Notes under the pieces: model-generated
Databases searched by the model: none
What the model was told of the DNA's origin: nothing
The model's input: only the letters and a program-made list of their open reading frames with translations
Source of the DNA: DATBGZ01 sp036557785
GTDB lineage: Bacteria; Actinomycetota; Actinomycetes; Mycobacteriales; Micromonosporaceae
Assembly (NCBI GenBank): GCA_036557785.1
Contig: DATBGZ010000043.1
Location: 78,627-142,626, forward strand
DNA: 64,000 bases
Direction: 5' to 3'
Shown here: piece by piece, positions 26,796 to 35,374 of the stretch
How the letters are laid out: every line of letters begins with the position of its first letter
How positions within the stretch are numbered: the first letter of the stretch is position 1
Program-made: the position numbers and the translations under genes

Positions 26796-27464
26796 CTAGC
26801 TGGCGGCGCCGAGGGCCGCCTCGAGCGCATCAGCCGGCGCCGGCGTGCCGGTCTCGTCGCGGAACTGGCCGTACGGAGCACCGTACGCGGGGGTACCGAC
26901 GGAGAAGCGGCGGCCACCCTCGCCGAGCGTTCCCGCGTCCACGGCGTCGTAGCCGATCTTGTCGAGGAACGCGATCGCGGCGGCCTTGGCGGCGGGGTTG
27001 TCGCCGGCGATCGGCAGCGCGCTGCGATCCGGCGCGCCGGCCGGTCGGGCCAGCGACGCCAGGTGCTTGAACATGATGTTGTTGAATGCCTTGACGACGT
27101 GGGCGCCGATGAGGTGCTTGGCCAGCAGCTCGCTGTTCGTCGTCAGGTCATTGTCGAGGACCTCGATCTTCCCGTCCCGCTGCGGATAGTAGTTGTTGGT
27201 GTCGATCACGGTCTTGCCCACCAGCGGCTCCACGGGGACCGTCGGGTAGGCCCGCAGCGGGATGCTCACCACGACGAGCTCACCCGCGGTGGCCGCCTCC
27301 GTCGGCGTCGCCGCCCGGGCGTGCTCGCCCAGCGACGCGACGAGATCGGCCAACGTCTTGGGTGTGCGGGAGTTGGAGAGCACGACGTCGTAGCCCGCGG
27401 CCACCGCGAGTCGTGCCACGGTGCCACCGATGTTGCCGGAACCGATGAAGCCGACCGTCGTCAT
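26796..27464 (-). CDS. NADPH-dependent F420 reductase-like NAD(P)-binding protein
   Basis: A 222-residue protein beginning MTTVGFIGSGNIGGTVARLA, with a Rossmann fold and NSR after strand 2 (VVLSNSRTPKT), the expected NADP phosphate-binding position. VVVSIPLRAYPTVPVEPLVG and TVIDTNNYYPQRDG follow. This is the FNO/NADP oxidoreductase coenzyme F420-dependent family. Actinomycete members may reduce F420 or other substrates. It lies just before an F420-type LLM oxidoreductase (divergent, 27608), a suggestive pairing. Confidence 0.8.
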   Translation of the reverse strand: MTTVGFIGSGNIGGTVARLAVAAGYDVVLSNSRTPKTLADLVASLGEHARAATPTEAATAGELVVVSIPLRAYPTVPVEPLVGKTVIDTNNYYPQRDGKIEVLDNDLTTNSELLAKHLIGAHVVKAFNNIMFKHLASLARPAGAPDRSALPIAGDNPAAKAAAIAFLDKIGYDAVDAGTLGEGGRRFSVGTPAYGAPYGQFRDETGTPAPADALEAALGAAS

Positions 27465-27607
27465 GCGCTACCCCTCCGTACGGCGTGCGGGTGCCGAGTC
27501 GACCGTAACCCGCGTCGGGCGCCCCGGCCCGCCCATCACCGGCCGCGTCCGCTCCCGGGTGAGCGCCGGTGTCCCGCGTGAGCCCCGGCTCGGCGTACGG
27601 TCGGCGG

Positions 27608-28522
27608 GTGAGGATCGGGTTCGCGCTGCCGGTGTCCGGGTCCTGGGCTACACCGGAGAACGTCGTCCACGTCGCCGGTCGGGCCCAGGCGCTGGGCTAC
27701 CACGCGGTGTGGACATTCCAACGGCTGCTGTCCACGCCGGACTGGGCGCCGGTGTACCGCAGCGTGCTGGATCCGTTGACGACGCTCGCCTACGCGGCAG
27801 CCGTGACGACGGACGTACGGCTCGGCGTCGCCGTGGTGAACCTGCCCTTCGTGACGCCGGTGCTGCTCGCCAAGCAGGCGGCGACACTCGACGTGCTCTC
27901 GGGTGGCCGCCTCGATCTCGGCCTGGGGCTGGGCTGGGCCGACGAGGAGTACCGGGCCTCGGGCGTGAGCAAGCGGCACCAGGTGCGCCGGGCCGAGGAG
28001 TTCATCGCCACGGTCCGGACACTGTGGACACAGGGCGACGTCGCCCACGACGGCGAGTTCTACCACGTCCCGCCCAGCAACGCGCTGCCCAAGCCCGTGC
28101 AGCCGGGCGGACCCCCGATCCTGCTCGGCGGCCTGGCTCCCGGAGCTCTGGCCCGCGCCGGGCGCCTCGCCGACGGATGGGTGAGCAGCAGTCGGGCCGA
28201 CCTCTCCGGGATCGGCGATGCCGTGGGGGCCGTGAAGCGCTCCGCCGAGCAGGCCGGACGCGACCCGGAGTCGCTGCGGTTCATCTGCCGTGGCGTGGTG
28301 AAGGTTCGCTCGCCCGGCGCCGCCTCGACGGACGCGCCGCTGACCGGGACGTTCGACACGATCCGCGCCGACATCGCCCGCCTCGGCGAGCAGGGCATCA
28401 CCGAGCTCTTCGTCGACCTGAACTTCGACGACGAGATCGGATCGCCCGACGCCGACCCAGCCACCAGCCTGGCCCGCGCCGACGAGGCACTCGCCGCCCT
28501 CGCCCCGGCGCCGCCGTGGTAA
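27608..28522 (+). CDS. LLM-class F420-dependent oxidoreductase
   Basis: Start taken at GTG 27608 (VRIGFALPVSGSWATPENVV). The 304-residue protein is a luciferase-like TIM barrel: YHAVWTFQRLL, VRLGVAVVNLPFVTPVLLAK, GGRLDLGLGLGWADEEYRAS and GGPPILLGGLAPGALARAGR. These fit the F420-dependent subgroup (TIGR03619-like), which transfers hydride to or from F420H2. Substrate unknown. The divergent gene at 27464 encodes an F420-reductase-like protein. Confidence 0.83.
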   Translation: MRIGFALPVSGSWATPENVVHVAGRAQALGYHAVWTFQRLLSTPDWAPVYRSVLDPLTTLAYAAAVTTDVRLGVAVVNLPFVTPVLLAKQAATLDVLSGGRLDLGLGLGWADEEYRASGVSKRHQVRRAEEFIATVRTLWTQGDVAHDGEFYHVPPSNALPKPVQPGGPPILLGGLAPGALARAGRLADGWVSSSRADLSGIGDAVGAVKRSAEQAGRDPESLRFICRGVVKVRSPGAASTDAPLTGTFDTIRADIARLGEQGITELFVDLNFDDEIGSPDADPATSLARADEALAALAPAPPW

Positions 28523-28548
28523 TCCGGTGTACCCCTGGGTGTCCCTCG

Positions 28549-29493
28549 CTACCACGGTGATGTGGGGCAGCGGGGGCACCGCCGCGGGGTCCCGCGCCAC
28601 CCGGCCCGCCGGAGCACCTGCGCCACCTGCATGGCCACCTCGCACGGCCGCTGCTCGACGTCGGCCATCCCGTACCGCAGCGGGGCATCGCCCTCGGCGA
28701 CGCGCGCGTTGTCGCGGCGCATATCCCGGAACCGCTCGTGCCGCGGGTGGGCCGCCTCGCCGTCCAGCTCCACGCTCGTGCGGTACTGCCGGTACCGCAC
28801 GTCGAGGTAGTTCCGGCGTCGGCCGCGGGTGACCCGGACCTGGCGATCCCCCGTCGGCAGGCCGTGCCCGCGTTCGACTTTGCGCAGGTACGATAGCTCC
28901 AGCACCGAACGGCAGCCGGCCGCGACATCGCCGAGACCCTCCCGCAGCAGGCGCCGCCAGCGCATCCGTGGTCGCTTCGCCATCGCGGCGAGCAGGCGCT
29001 CGGGCGTGCTGAGCCCCGCGTTCACCGCCCGCGCCATCACCGCGTACGCGTCCTCCAGCCCGGCCACGAGTTGGCTGAGATCGAGCACCGTCTCCTCCAC
29101 TCGCGTCTGCGGCGGCAGCACCGTCGGATGACGCAGCCGCCGCGCGTCGCGGGAGCGGTGCACGATGACGCCGGGGACCCGGCGGACCTTCCGTGTCGCC
29201 GGGACCGTCACGTGCACGACCTGCGCCGGGGCACGGTGCGCGTCCGCGAGGCCCGCGACCTCGGCCGCGCTCCAGTGGCTGAGCATGGCGCCGGGACCAG
29301 CCGCGAGGAGAGCGGCCCAGAGCGTCGTCTGGCGTGGCACCGGCCCACTGAACGTGGCGTACACCCCGGCAAAGACGCGCTGCCACCGCCCCGCGGCGAG
29401 GTGGTGCCTGATCGCCCCCCGGGTGACTCCCCCGGCCAACGCCTGCGCCCGCGTGAGCGCACCACATTGGGTTCGAAGAATGTCGTCGATCAC
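28549..29493 (-). CDS. AbiEi-type winged-helix plus DUF559 endonuclease-like protein
   Basis: The start chosen is GTG 29493 (VIDDILRTQCGALTRAQALA); longer starts up to 29595 are possible. An N-terminal AbiEi-like helix-turn-helix (residues 1-50, GGVTRGAIRHHLAAGRWQRV) is followed by a central region and a C-terminal DUF559/restriction-endonuclease-like segment (SVELDGEAAHPRHERFRDMR) with acidic residues of a possible nuclease site. Such proteins are common orphan genes in actinomycetes. No AbiEii-type toxin is next to it, so toxin-antitoxin activity is not supported. Confidence 0.72.
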   Translation of the reverse strand: MIDDILRTQCGALTRAQALAGGVTRGAIRHHLAAGRWQRVFAGVYATFSGPVPRQTTLWAALLAAGPGAMLSHWSAAEVAGLADAHRAPAQVVHVTVPATRKVRRVPGVIVHRSRDARRLRHPTVLPPQTRVEETVLDLSQLVAGLEDAYAVMARAVNAGLSTPERLLAAMAKRPRMRWRRLLREGLGDVAAGCRSVLELSYLRKVERGHGLPTGDRQVRVTRGRRRNYLDVRYRQYRTSVELDGEAAHPRHERFRDMRRDNARVAEGDAPLRYGMADVEQRPCEVAMQVAQVLRRAGWRGTPRRCPRCPTSPW

Positions 29494-29659
29494 AGGCGTC
29501 CATCGTGGCCGGGTCGCGTGGTCGCCGGTAGATGGTCGTCGCGATCTGTGGATAACTGGGCGGGTGCAGTGGGCACCGTGGTAGATCGGTGGCACCCTTC
29601 GGTGGCCTGGCTTACCACGATCTGTGGGGAGTGTCGGGGGCTGCGCCTACCGTACGAGC

Positions 29660-30784
29660 ATGCGGGTCAGCCCTACCGATGCCCTCGCCATGCGCATGAT
29701 CAGCTTGCTGCTGGCGCCTCGGCCGAGCAGCTACGGCAGCGAGCCGGTGCCGAGCGACGTCGCCGGGGTCGTGACCTGGCTCGGGGCGATGCAGGCGCAG
29801 GACAACGCCAGCGCCGCGTGGTCGTTCGGAATGCGGTTGCCGGGGCTGACCGCGGCGGGGCTCGACGCCGCGATCGAGCGCCGGGAGGCGGTTCGCACCT
29901 GGCCGATGCGCGGCACCGTCCACTATGTACCACCACGGGACGCGCACTGGATGCTGGACCTCATGGGCGCCCGGGTGCTCGCCGGCGCGGCCAAACGTCG
30001 CGCGTACCTCGGGCTGAGCCAGGAGGTGGCGGACCGCTCGGTGGACGTCTTCGGCGAGGCGCTCGCGGGCGGCAAGCGCCTGACCCGGGCACAGTGCCTG
30101 GACGCGCTGCGCGACAACGGCATCGACGTCGGCTCGCACCTGGGCTACCACCTGCTCTGGTACGCCAGCCAGCGCGGCGTGACCTGCTTCGCCCCGAACG
30201 TCGGCAACGAGCAGGCATTCATGCTCCTGGACGAGTTCGTGCCCGACCCCCATCGCCTCGACCCGGAAGAGGCGCTCGCCACGATCGCGCTGCGGTACTT
30301 CCGCGGCCACGGCCCGACCACGGCAGCCGACTTCGCGGGCTGGACCGGGCTGCCCATCACCGCGTGCCGACGCGGCATCGCGGCCACGGGCGACGCGCTG
30401 GCACAGGTCGATGTCGATGGCGTGCCCATGGTCGCGGACCGGGCACTGGTCGAGTCGTTCCCCTTCGGGGCGCGGGCATCACGGCGCGCCTCGGCCTTGC
30501 CGGGCTTCGACGAGTACCTGCTCGGCTACAAGGACCGTTCGCTGATGCTCGATGAGCAACACACGCAGGCGGTGATCCCGGGCGGCAACGGGGTCTTCCA
30601 GCCCACCGTGGTGCTCGCCGGCCGCGTGGTCGGAACCTGGCGCCGCGCGACGAAGCGGGCACGGGTCGAGGTCACGGTCACACCGTTCGGCACGCTGCGC
30701 ACCCGGGACCGTACCGCGGTCGAGGCCGCGTTCCGTCCGTACGGCGGGTTCGTCGGCCTGCCCTGCACCGTCACCTGGGCGTGA
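29660..30784 (+). CDS. Winged-helix DNA-binding protein (HTH_42/AlkX-like)
   Basis: Start taken at ATG 29660 (MRVSPTDALAMRMISLLLAP). The 374-residue protein has the family motifs DVAGVVTWLGAMQAQDNASA (the QAQ sequence), RTWPMRGTVHYVPPRDAHWM and SRRASALPGFDEYLLGYKDR. This is PF06224, which includes DNA glycosylases acting on interstrand cross-links (YcaQ/AlkX). The QAQ or QxQ motif is characteristic of that group. A DNA-repair role is plausible but unproven for this copy. Confidence 0.82.
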   Translation: MRVSPTDALAMRMISLLLAPRPSSYGSEPVPSDVAGVVTWLGAMQAQDNASAAWSFGMRLPGLTAAGLDAAIERREAVRTWPMRGTVHYVPPRDAHWMLDLMGARVLAGAAKRRAYLGLSQEVADRSVDVFGEALAGGKRLTRAQCLDALRDNGIDVGSHLGYHLLWYASQRGVTCFAPNVGNEQAFMLLDEFVPDPHRLDPEEALATIALRYFRGHGPTTAADFAGWTGLPITACRRGIAATGDALAQVDVDGVPMVADRALVESFPFGARASRRASALPGFDEYLLGYKDRSLMLDEQHTQAVIPGGNGVFQPTVVLAGRVVGTWRRATKRARVEVTVTPFGTLRTRDRTAVEAAFRPYGGFVGLPCTVTWA

Positions 30785-30832
30785 GCCAGGGGGCGGCGGC
30801 GGATGTCGGTGGTGCGTGCCATGCTGCCCGCC

Positions 30833-31432
30833 ATGACGACAGGAGCCAAAGCGGACCTGCACCGCTATCTGCAGCGATCGCGCGACGCGTTGCTCTGGAA
30901 GATGGACGGGCTCTCCGAGTACGACATCCGCCGGCCGATGACCCCCACCGGAACCAACCTGCTCGGCATCGTCAAGCACGTGGCGAGCGTGGAGGCCGGC
31001 TATCTCGGCGATACCTTCGGGCGTCCCTTCCCGCTGCGCTTCTCCTGGTTCGCCGAGGATGCCGAGCCCAACGCGGACATGTGGGCGACCGCGGACCAGA
31101 GCCGCGAGCGGATCGTGGGGCTCTACCGCCAGGTGTGGGGGCACTCGGATGCGACGATCGATGCCCTCGACCTCGATGCCGTGGGCCAGGTGCCCTGGTG
31201 GCCCCCGGAGCACCGCGAAGCCACGCTGCATCGGATCCTGGTCCACATGATCGCCGAGACCGACCGCCACGCCGGGCACGCCGACATCGTTCGCGAACTC
31301 ATCGACGGCACCGCCGGGCTGCGGGCGGACGACGCGAACATGCCATCCGGTGGCCCCGACTGGTGGGCCGAGTACCGCGACCGACTGGAGCTCGCCGCAC
31401 GGCAGGCGGCCGGAATGGAGACTCCGAGCTGA
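30833..31432 (+). CDS. DinB/DUF664-family protein
   Basis: Start taken at ATG 30833 (MTTGAKADLHRYLQRSRDAL). The 199-residue helical-bundle protein carries the metal-binding His pattern of DinB proteins: His in LLGIVKHVASVEAGYLGDTF and two His in IAETDRHAGHADIVRELIDG. Many actinobacterial members are mycothiol-dependent S-transferases. The 3' end including the stop codon is tandemly duplicated (see 31405-31463). Confidence 0.8.
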   Translation: MTTGAKADLHRYLQRSRDALLWKMDGLSEYDIRRPMTPTGTNLLGIVKHVASVEAGYLGDTFGRPFPLRFSWFAEDAEPNADMWATADQSRERIVGLYRQVWGHSDATIDALDLDAVGQVPWWPPEHREATLHRILVHMIAETDRHAGHADIVRELIDGTAGLRADDANMPSGGPDWWAEYRDRLELAARQAAGMETPS

Positions 31433-31463
31433 GGGGCGGCCGGAATACGGACTCCGAGCTGAC
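31405..31463. repeat. 30-bp-period tandem duplication at the DinB gene end
   Basis: Two units, each containing GGCGGCCGGAAT and GACTCCGAGCTGA, start at 31405 and 31435 and differ at a few bases. The first contains the stop codon of the DinB gene; the second lies between the two convergent stops. It is a simple local duplication in a convergent intergenic spacer. Confidence 0.75.
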
Positions 31464-31468
31464 GGACG

Positions 31469-32656
31469 TCACGGCCCGGGTCGCCCGACGCCGATCTCCA
31501 CCGAGTCTGAGGCGGGCCTGGTGGGCTGGCGTCGACGCAGGGCACCGGCGCCGACGACGATGAGCCCGGCGAACGCCGCGACCACGATGAACGAGGTCGA
31601 CAGGGACGTCGCGTGCGCGATGCCGCCGATGCTCGCCGGAGCGGCCATGCCGGCTCCGTAGGCGATCGTGGCGGCGCCGGCGATCTGCTGACCCGGGCGC
31701 GGACCGGCGTTGCCGGCTGCCGCGAACGTGAGCGGCACGACCACCGCCACCCCGACGCCGATGCACGCGAACCCAACGATGGCCGGGACCGGTGAGCGGG
31801 ACAGCACGACGATCAGCGCTCCCGCAGCCGCGGCCATCCCACCGGCCCGCACGGTCCGCACCGGCCCGAAGCGGTTCACCAGGCCATCCCCGCTGAGCCG
31901 GGCCGCGGCCATCGTCGCGGCGAAGCCGGTGTACGCCGCCGCCCCGACGGCGGGTACCGCGTGGGCGACGTCGGTGAGGTACAGCGCAGCCCAGTCCTCG
32001 CTCGCCGCCTCGCCGAAGACGGCCATGAACCCCACCAGAGCGATGAGCACCACGGGTCGGGGCGGCAGCGCGAACACGCGCCCGCCAGGCTCAGGCGCCG
32101 CGCTGCCCTCGACCAGCCACCGGCTCACCGCCACCGAGGCCAGCGCCAGGACCGGGCCCACGACGAGGAACTGCCACGGTGCCGCCACGTCCGCCCGCGC
32201 GCAGATGGCGGAAATGCCCGAGCCGACGAGCCCACCGAGGCTCCACATGCCGTGCAGGCCGGACATGATGGAGCGCCCGTAGGCCTGCTCGACCACGACC
32301 CCCTGGGCGTTCATCGCGACGTCGGACGCGCCCCCAGCCGCGCCGTAGGCCAGCAGCGCGGCACACAGCACGGGCACGCTCGGCGCGACGGCGGGCAGGA
32401 CCACCGCGAGACACCACGGCACCATGCACCCGGGGACCACGGCCCGGGCCGGAAAGCGGTGGACCAGCCGCCCGGCCAGCGGCATGACGACCAGACTGCC
32501 GATCGACACGAACAACAGCGCCAGGCCGAGCCCGCCCGGGTCGGTGCGCAGGTGCTGCGCGATCCACGGGATCCGCGCGGCGAACGTGCCCATGACCGCG
32601 CCGTGTAGGCCGAAGATCGTGGATACGGCGATCCTGGCCCTGCGTGGGGCGGCCAT
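31469..32656 (-). CDS. MFS transporter
   Basis: The start is ATG 32656 (MAAPRRARIAVSTIFGLHGA). The 395-residue protein has 12 predicted transmembrane helices. Internal features include PLAGRLVHRFPARAVVPGCM (motif A equivalent), GGASDVAMNAQGVVVEQAYG and a mid-protein SIMSGLHGMWSLGGLVGSG. These are the marks of the FucP/YbjJ-like inner-membrane MFS subgroup. The transported compound is unknown. It is convergent with the DinB gene. Confidence 0.82.
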   Translation of the reverse strand: MAAPRRARIAVSTIFGLHGAVMGTFAARIPWIAQHLRTDPGGLGLALLFVSIGSLVVMPLAGRLVHRFPARAVVPGCMVPWCLAVVLPAVAPSVPVLCAALLAYGAAGGASDVAMNAQGVVVEQAYGRSIMSGLHGMWSLGGLVGSGISAICARADVAAPWQFLVVGPVLALASVAVSRWLVEGSAAPEPGGRVFALPPRPVVLIALVGFMAVFGEAASEDWAALYLTDVAHAVPAVGAAAYTGFAATMAAARLSGDGLVNRFGPVRTVRAGGMAAAAGALIVVLSRSPVPAIVGFACIGVGVAVVVPLTFAAAGNAGPRPGQQIAGAATIAYGAGMAAPASIGGIAHATSLSTSFIVVAAFAGLIVVGAGALRRRQPTRPASDSVEIGVGRPGP

Positions 32657-32696
32657 CTGCTCTCCCGGGCGACGTGACTGCGCTGGTCGCACGACG

Positions 32697-33224
32697 CTAC
32701 CCGAGAACGGATCCGCGGGTACGCCGGCCATCGCTGCGGGCAGCAACCGACGACGGGCCGGCGACTGCGCCGCCCGGCGGCGGGAAGGGGGCGCGGAAGG
32801 TGAAGGCGTCGGGGCCGGGTCCCTGGGTGCGCAGGGTCTCCAGGCGCTGCCAGGCTTCGTCCACAGTGGGCAGATGGGCGGCCGGCACCCACCACAGCAC
32901 GGTGTAGACCTCGCTCGGGGCGTGGACGAAGAACTCCCGGCGCCGGCGCAGCAGATCCAGATGGGCACTGCGGTAGACGTACTCACGAAGCAGCTCGATC
33001 GACGTCCAGACGGACATGTTCACCATCAGGTCGGGCCCGAACGGGCGCAGCGCGGTGGCGTCCCCGTCGTCATCCTGCAGGCGCCAGACAAAGCCCGGCG
33101 CGTTGTCGGCGAGGGCATTGAGCCGCGCGAGCCCACCGACGAAGTCGGCCATGACCGGGTCGTCCAGCGACGCGACGGGTCGGGCCACGTTGAGTTGGGC
33201 GAGGTGGTACCCGCGAACTGTCAC
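32697..33224 (-). CDS. DUF3291 protein
   Basis: A 175-residue protein beginning MTVRGYHLAQLNVARPVASL. The segments DPVMADFVGGLARLNALADN, PGFVWRLQDDDGDATALRPF, MSVWTSIELLREYVYRSAHL and LWWVPAAHLPTVDEAWQRLE match DUF3291, a dimeric alpha-beta-barrel-like family of unknown function. The last 25 residues are low-complexity and not conserved. It lies 40 bases upstream of the MFS gene on the same strand, so they may be co-transcribed. Confidence 0.8.
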   Translation of the reverse strand: MTVRGYHLAQLNVARPVASLDDPVMADFVGGLARLNALADNAPGFVWRLQDDDGDATALRPFGPDLMVNMSVWTSIELLREYVYRSAHLDLLRRRREFFVHAPSEVYTVLWWVPAAHLPTVDEAWQRLETLRTQGPGPDAFTFRAPFPPPGGAVAGPSSVAARSDGRRTRGSVLG

Positions 33225-33255
33225 GCCGGGAGCACAACACGCCCGCCGTCTAATG

Positions 33256-33969
33256 TCAATCCTGATTGCTCTTAGAGATGCGGACGCAGCAGTGCCCGGG
33301 CACCGGATCGGTCGCCGCGCTCCACCCCGTCACCCCCAGCCCCTGCACGAGCCCCTCGACCAGGGCGAGGTTCATGCCGCAGACCAGGGGCGGGAACTGT
33401 TCGGCCAGCAGATGAAACGGGCAGTTGCGCAGCATGACCGTGTCGGGTCCGGCGACCGGCTCGTAGCCGTCCTCGGTCAGCGCCCGTACGAGATCGTCGA
33501 TCCCGGCCTGCCGCGCTTGCCGGGCACGCCGCGGGCGGTCCCGGGCCGGGGCCTGCGCTCGAGCCTGTGCCCGTCCCCGCTCCCGGGCCACAGCGAAGAG
33601 CGTCGCGTCGGCGGCGGTGCGCTCGACCGCCTCGGCGAGCAGTTCGGCGACGCGGTGGTAGGCGCGCGGGGGAACCGTGACCGTGTGCTCGGTGGCGCTG
33701 CGCCGGTAGAGCTTGGCGGTACGGCCGGCACCCGGCCCGGCGCGGCCCGTGCGGCGCGCGAACGACACCTCCAGCAGGCCCGCGTCGACGAGCTTGTCCA
33801 GATGAAACGCCGCCAGCGTCCGCCCCACGCCCAGCGCGGCCGCGACGTCGTCGCGCGAGACCGCCTCGGCGCCAGCCTCGCAGACGACGCGGTACACCGC
33901 CCGCCGGGAGCGGTCGGCGAGCGCGCCCAACGCCCCGAGGTCGGGTTCGAGCTGTTCGGGGCCGGTCAC
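33256..33969 (-). CDS. HTH regulator with C-terminal cysteine cluster (SufR-like)
   Basis: Start taken at GTG 33969 (VTGPEQLEPDLGALGALADR). The 237-residue protein has an N-terminal winged HTH (RSRRAVYRVVCEAGAEAVSR to LVDAGLLEVSF). The C-terminal domain contains LRNCPFHLLAEQFPPLVCGM and GHCCVRI, so four cysteines are in a spaced C...C...CC pattern that could bind an iron-sulfur cluster or metal, as in SufR-type regulators. Ligand and targets are unknown. It is divergent from the MmcQ/YjbR gene with a 66-base gap that may hold its operator. Confidence 0.75.
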   Translation of the reverse strand: MTGPEQLEPDLGALGALADRSRRAVYRVVCEAGAEAVSRDDVAAALGVGRTLAAFHLDKLVDAGLLEVSFARRTGRAGPGAGRTAKLYRRSATEHTVTVPPRAYHRVAELLAEAVERTAADATLFAVARERGRAQARAQAPARDRPRRARQARQAGIDDLVRALTEDGYEPVAGPDTVMLRNCPFHLLAEQFPPLVCGMNLALVEGLVQGLGVTGWSAATDPVPGHCCVRISKSNQD

Positions 33970-34035
33970 GCCACCGAGTCTATAAGTCGCCACGGTTGGC
34001 GATAGAACGTCGTAGCGCCCGGGTACGGTCGGGCC

Positions 34036-34377
34036 ATGGTCACCGTCGCGGAGGTGCGCGCGCTGGCGCTGACGCTGCCCCGGACCACCGAGCACCTGAT
34101 CCATGACCGGGTCAAGTTCCGGGTCGGGGCGATCGTCTACGTGGCCTTCTCCCGGGACGAGACGAGCATGGGCTTCGGGTACCCGAAGCACGAGCGTGAC
34201 GCCCTCATCGCCGGCGAGCCGGATCTCTTCTTCCTGCCGCGCGAGTCGGATCTGCGCTTCCACTGGGTGTGCTGCCATCTCGCCCGGCTCGAGCACGACT
34301 ACATGACCGAGCTGGTCGCCGAGGCGTGGCGGATGGTGGTACCGAAGTTCCTGGCCCGGCAACGTCTCGGGACATGA
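34036..34377 (+). CDS. MmcQ/YjbR-family protein
   Basis: A 113-residue single-domain protein starting MVTVAEVRALALTLPRTTEH. The sequence has FRVGAIVYVAFSRDETSMGF, a basic C-terminal helix and WRMVVPKFLARQ, all typical of the MmcQ/YjbR family (CyaY-like fold, suggested DNA binding). It is divergent from the cysteine-cluster regulator at 33969, which may control it. Confidence 0.8.
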   Translation: MVTVAEVRALALTLPRTTEHLIHDRVKFRVGAIVYVAFSRDETSMGFGYPKHERDALIAGEPDLFFLPRESDLRFHWVCCHLARLEHDYMTELVAEAWRMVVPKFLARQRLGT

Positions 34378-34448
34378 CACCGCGCAACCACGTCCCACGA
34401 TGCGGATGCGGCTTGGAGATTCCCTACCGGCATGGCAGGGTTAGCGGC

Positions 34449-34538
34449 ATGTGCACCGCGACCGAGGTCCTTCTCGTGGCGCGTCGCCACGTGGACTACC
34501 GTCGCGTGGCCAGTGCAGTGTGCCGTCAGCACCGCTGA
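34449..34538 (+). CDS. Cysteine-codon leader peptide upstream of the sulfate operon
   Basis: A 29-residue ORF: ATG-Cys at the start, core VLLVARRHVDYRRVASAVC, then RQHR and a TGA stop. Cys codons are residues 2 and 25. Peptides with a RRHVD-x-RRVASA-x-C core are known in actinobacteria in front of sulfur-assimilation genes and are thought to sense cysteinyl-tRNA by ribosome stalling. It ends 107 bases before cysH, leaving room for an attenuating fold. It is too short for usual gene finders. The peptide is seen in the sequence; the mechanism is inferred. Confidence 0.8.
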   Translation: MCTATEVLLVARRHVDYRRVASAVCRQHR

Positions 34539-34645
34539 CCCGTCGCCACTGTTTCCCATCACGCCGGCGCCGGGCGCGCTGGCGGACGATCCCCACCGGG
34601 TCCTCATCGGCGCGCGCGAGCGTCCTGATTCCAAAGGGGATCCCG

Positions 34646-35368
34646 GTGCCCACCGCGGCAAAACCTCCCACGACCCGCCGCTCGGACGCGCGGCTGCGAA
34701 CGCTGGCAGCCAAGGCCGAGGTCGAGTTGGCCGAAGCCACCGCCCACGAGGTGCTGGCGTGGACCGCGCACACCTTCGGCGGTCGATGGATCGTGGCATC
34801 GAACATGCAGGACGCGGTCCTGGTCGACCTCGCCCACCAGGCCCGGCACGACATCGACGTGCTGTTCCTGCAGACCGGATACCACTTCCCCGAGACGATG
34901 CAGACCCGTGATGCCGTCGCGGGGGCCTATCCGGAGATCCGCATCCTCGAGGTCGAGGCCGAGCAGTCGGTGGCCGACCAGGAGGCCGAGTTCGGGACGC
35001 TGCACCGCAGCGACCCGGACCGGTGCTGCCACCTACGCAAGGTCGTGCCGTTGCGGCGCACGCTGACCGGCTACGAGGCGTGGGTGACCGGGGTGCGCCG
35101 GGTCGATGCGCCGACCAGGGCAGCGACGCCGATCGTCGCGTGGGACGAGCGCAACGGGCTGGTCAAGGTCAACCCGATCGCGGCCTGGTCGGACGAGCAG
35201 TTCGACGCGTACGCCCACGAGCGCGGCATCGTGCAGAACCCGTTGGTAGCGCTGGGATACCTGTCGATCGGGTGCGCGCCCTGTACCAGCCTGCCGCGGC
35301 CGGGCCAGGGTGCCCGCAGTGGCCGCTGGGCAGGGCTGGAGAAGACCGAATGCGGACTGCACAGGTAG
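34646..35368 (+). CDS. cysH: Assimilatory APS (adenylylsulfate) reductase
   Basis: Start GTG 34646, preceded by AAAGGGGA. The 240-residue PP-loop-type enzyme has VLFLQTGYHFPETMQTRD, the Cys pairs CC in DRCCHLRK and CAPC, and the C-terminal catalytic ECGLH. The CC...CxxC set binds a [4Fe-4S] cluster, which marks an APS rather than a PAPS reductase; it reduces APS to sulfite and AMP. First structural gene of the operon with cysDN and the sulfate ABC transporter. No sulfite reductase or APS kinase gene is in the window. Confidence 0.92.
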   Translation: MPTAAKPPTTRRSDARLRTLAAKAEVELAEATAHEVLAWTAHTFGGRWIVASNMQDAVLVDLAHQARHDIDVLFLQTGYHFPETMQTRDAVAGAYPEIRILEVEAEQSVADQEAEFGTLHRSDPDRCCHLRKVVPLRRTLTGYEAWVTGVRRVDAPTRAATPIVAWDERNGLVKVNPIAAWSDEQFDAYAHERGIVQNPLVALGYLSIGCAPCTSLPRPGQGARSGRWAGLEKTECGLHR

Positions 35369-35374
35369 GTCGAG

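Noticed and set aside
29071..30555. Long plus-strand frame (494 codons) across 29-30.5 kb
   Set aside because: It lies out of frame with and opposite to the DUF559 and winged-helix genes and has a biased Arg/Gly/Pro composition; it is a shadow.
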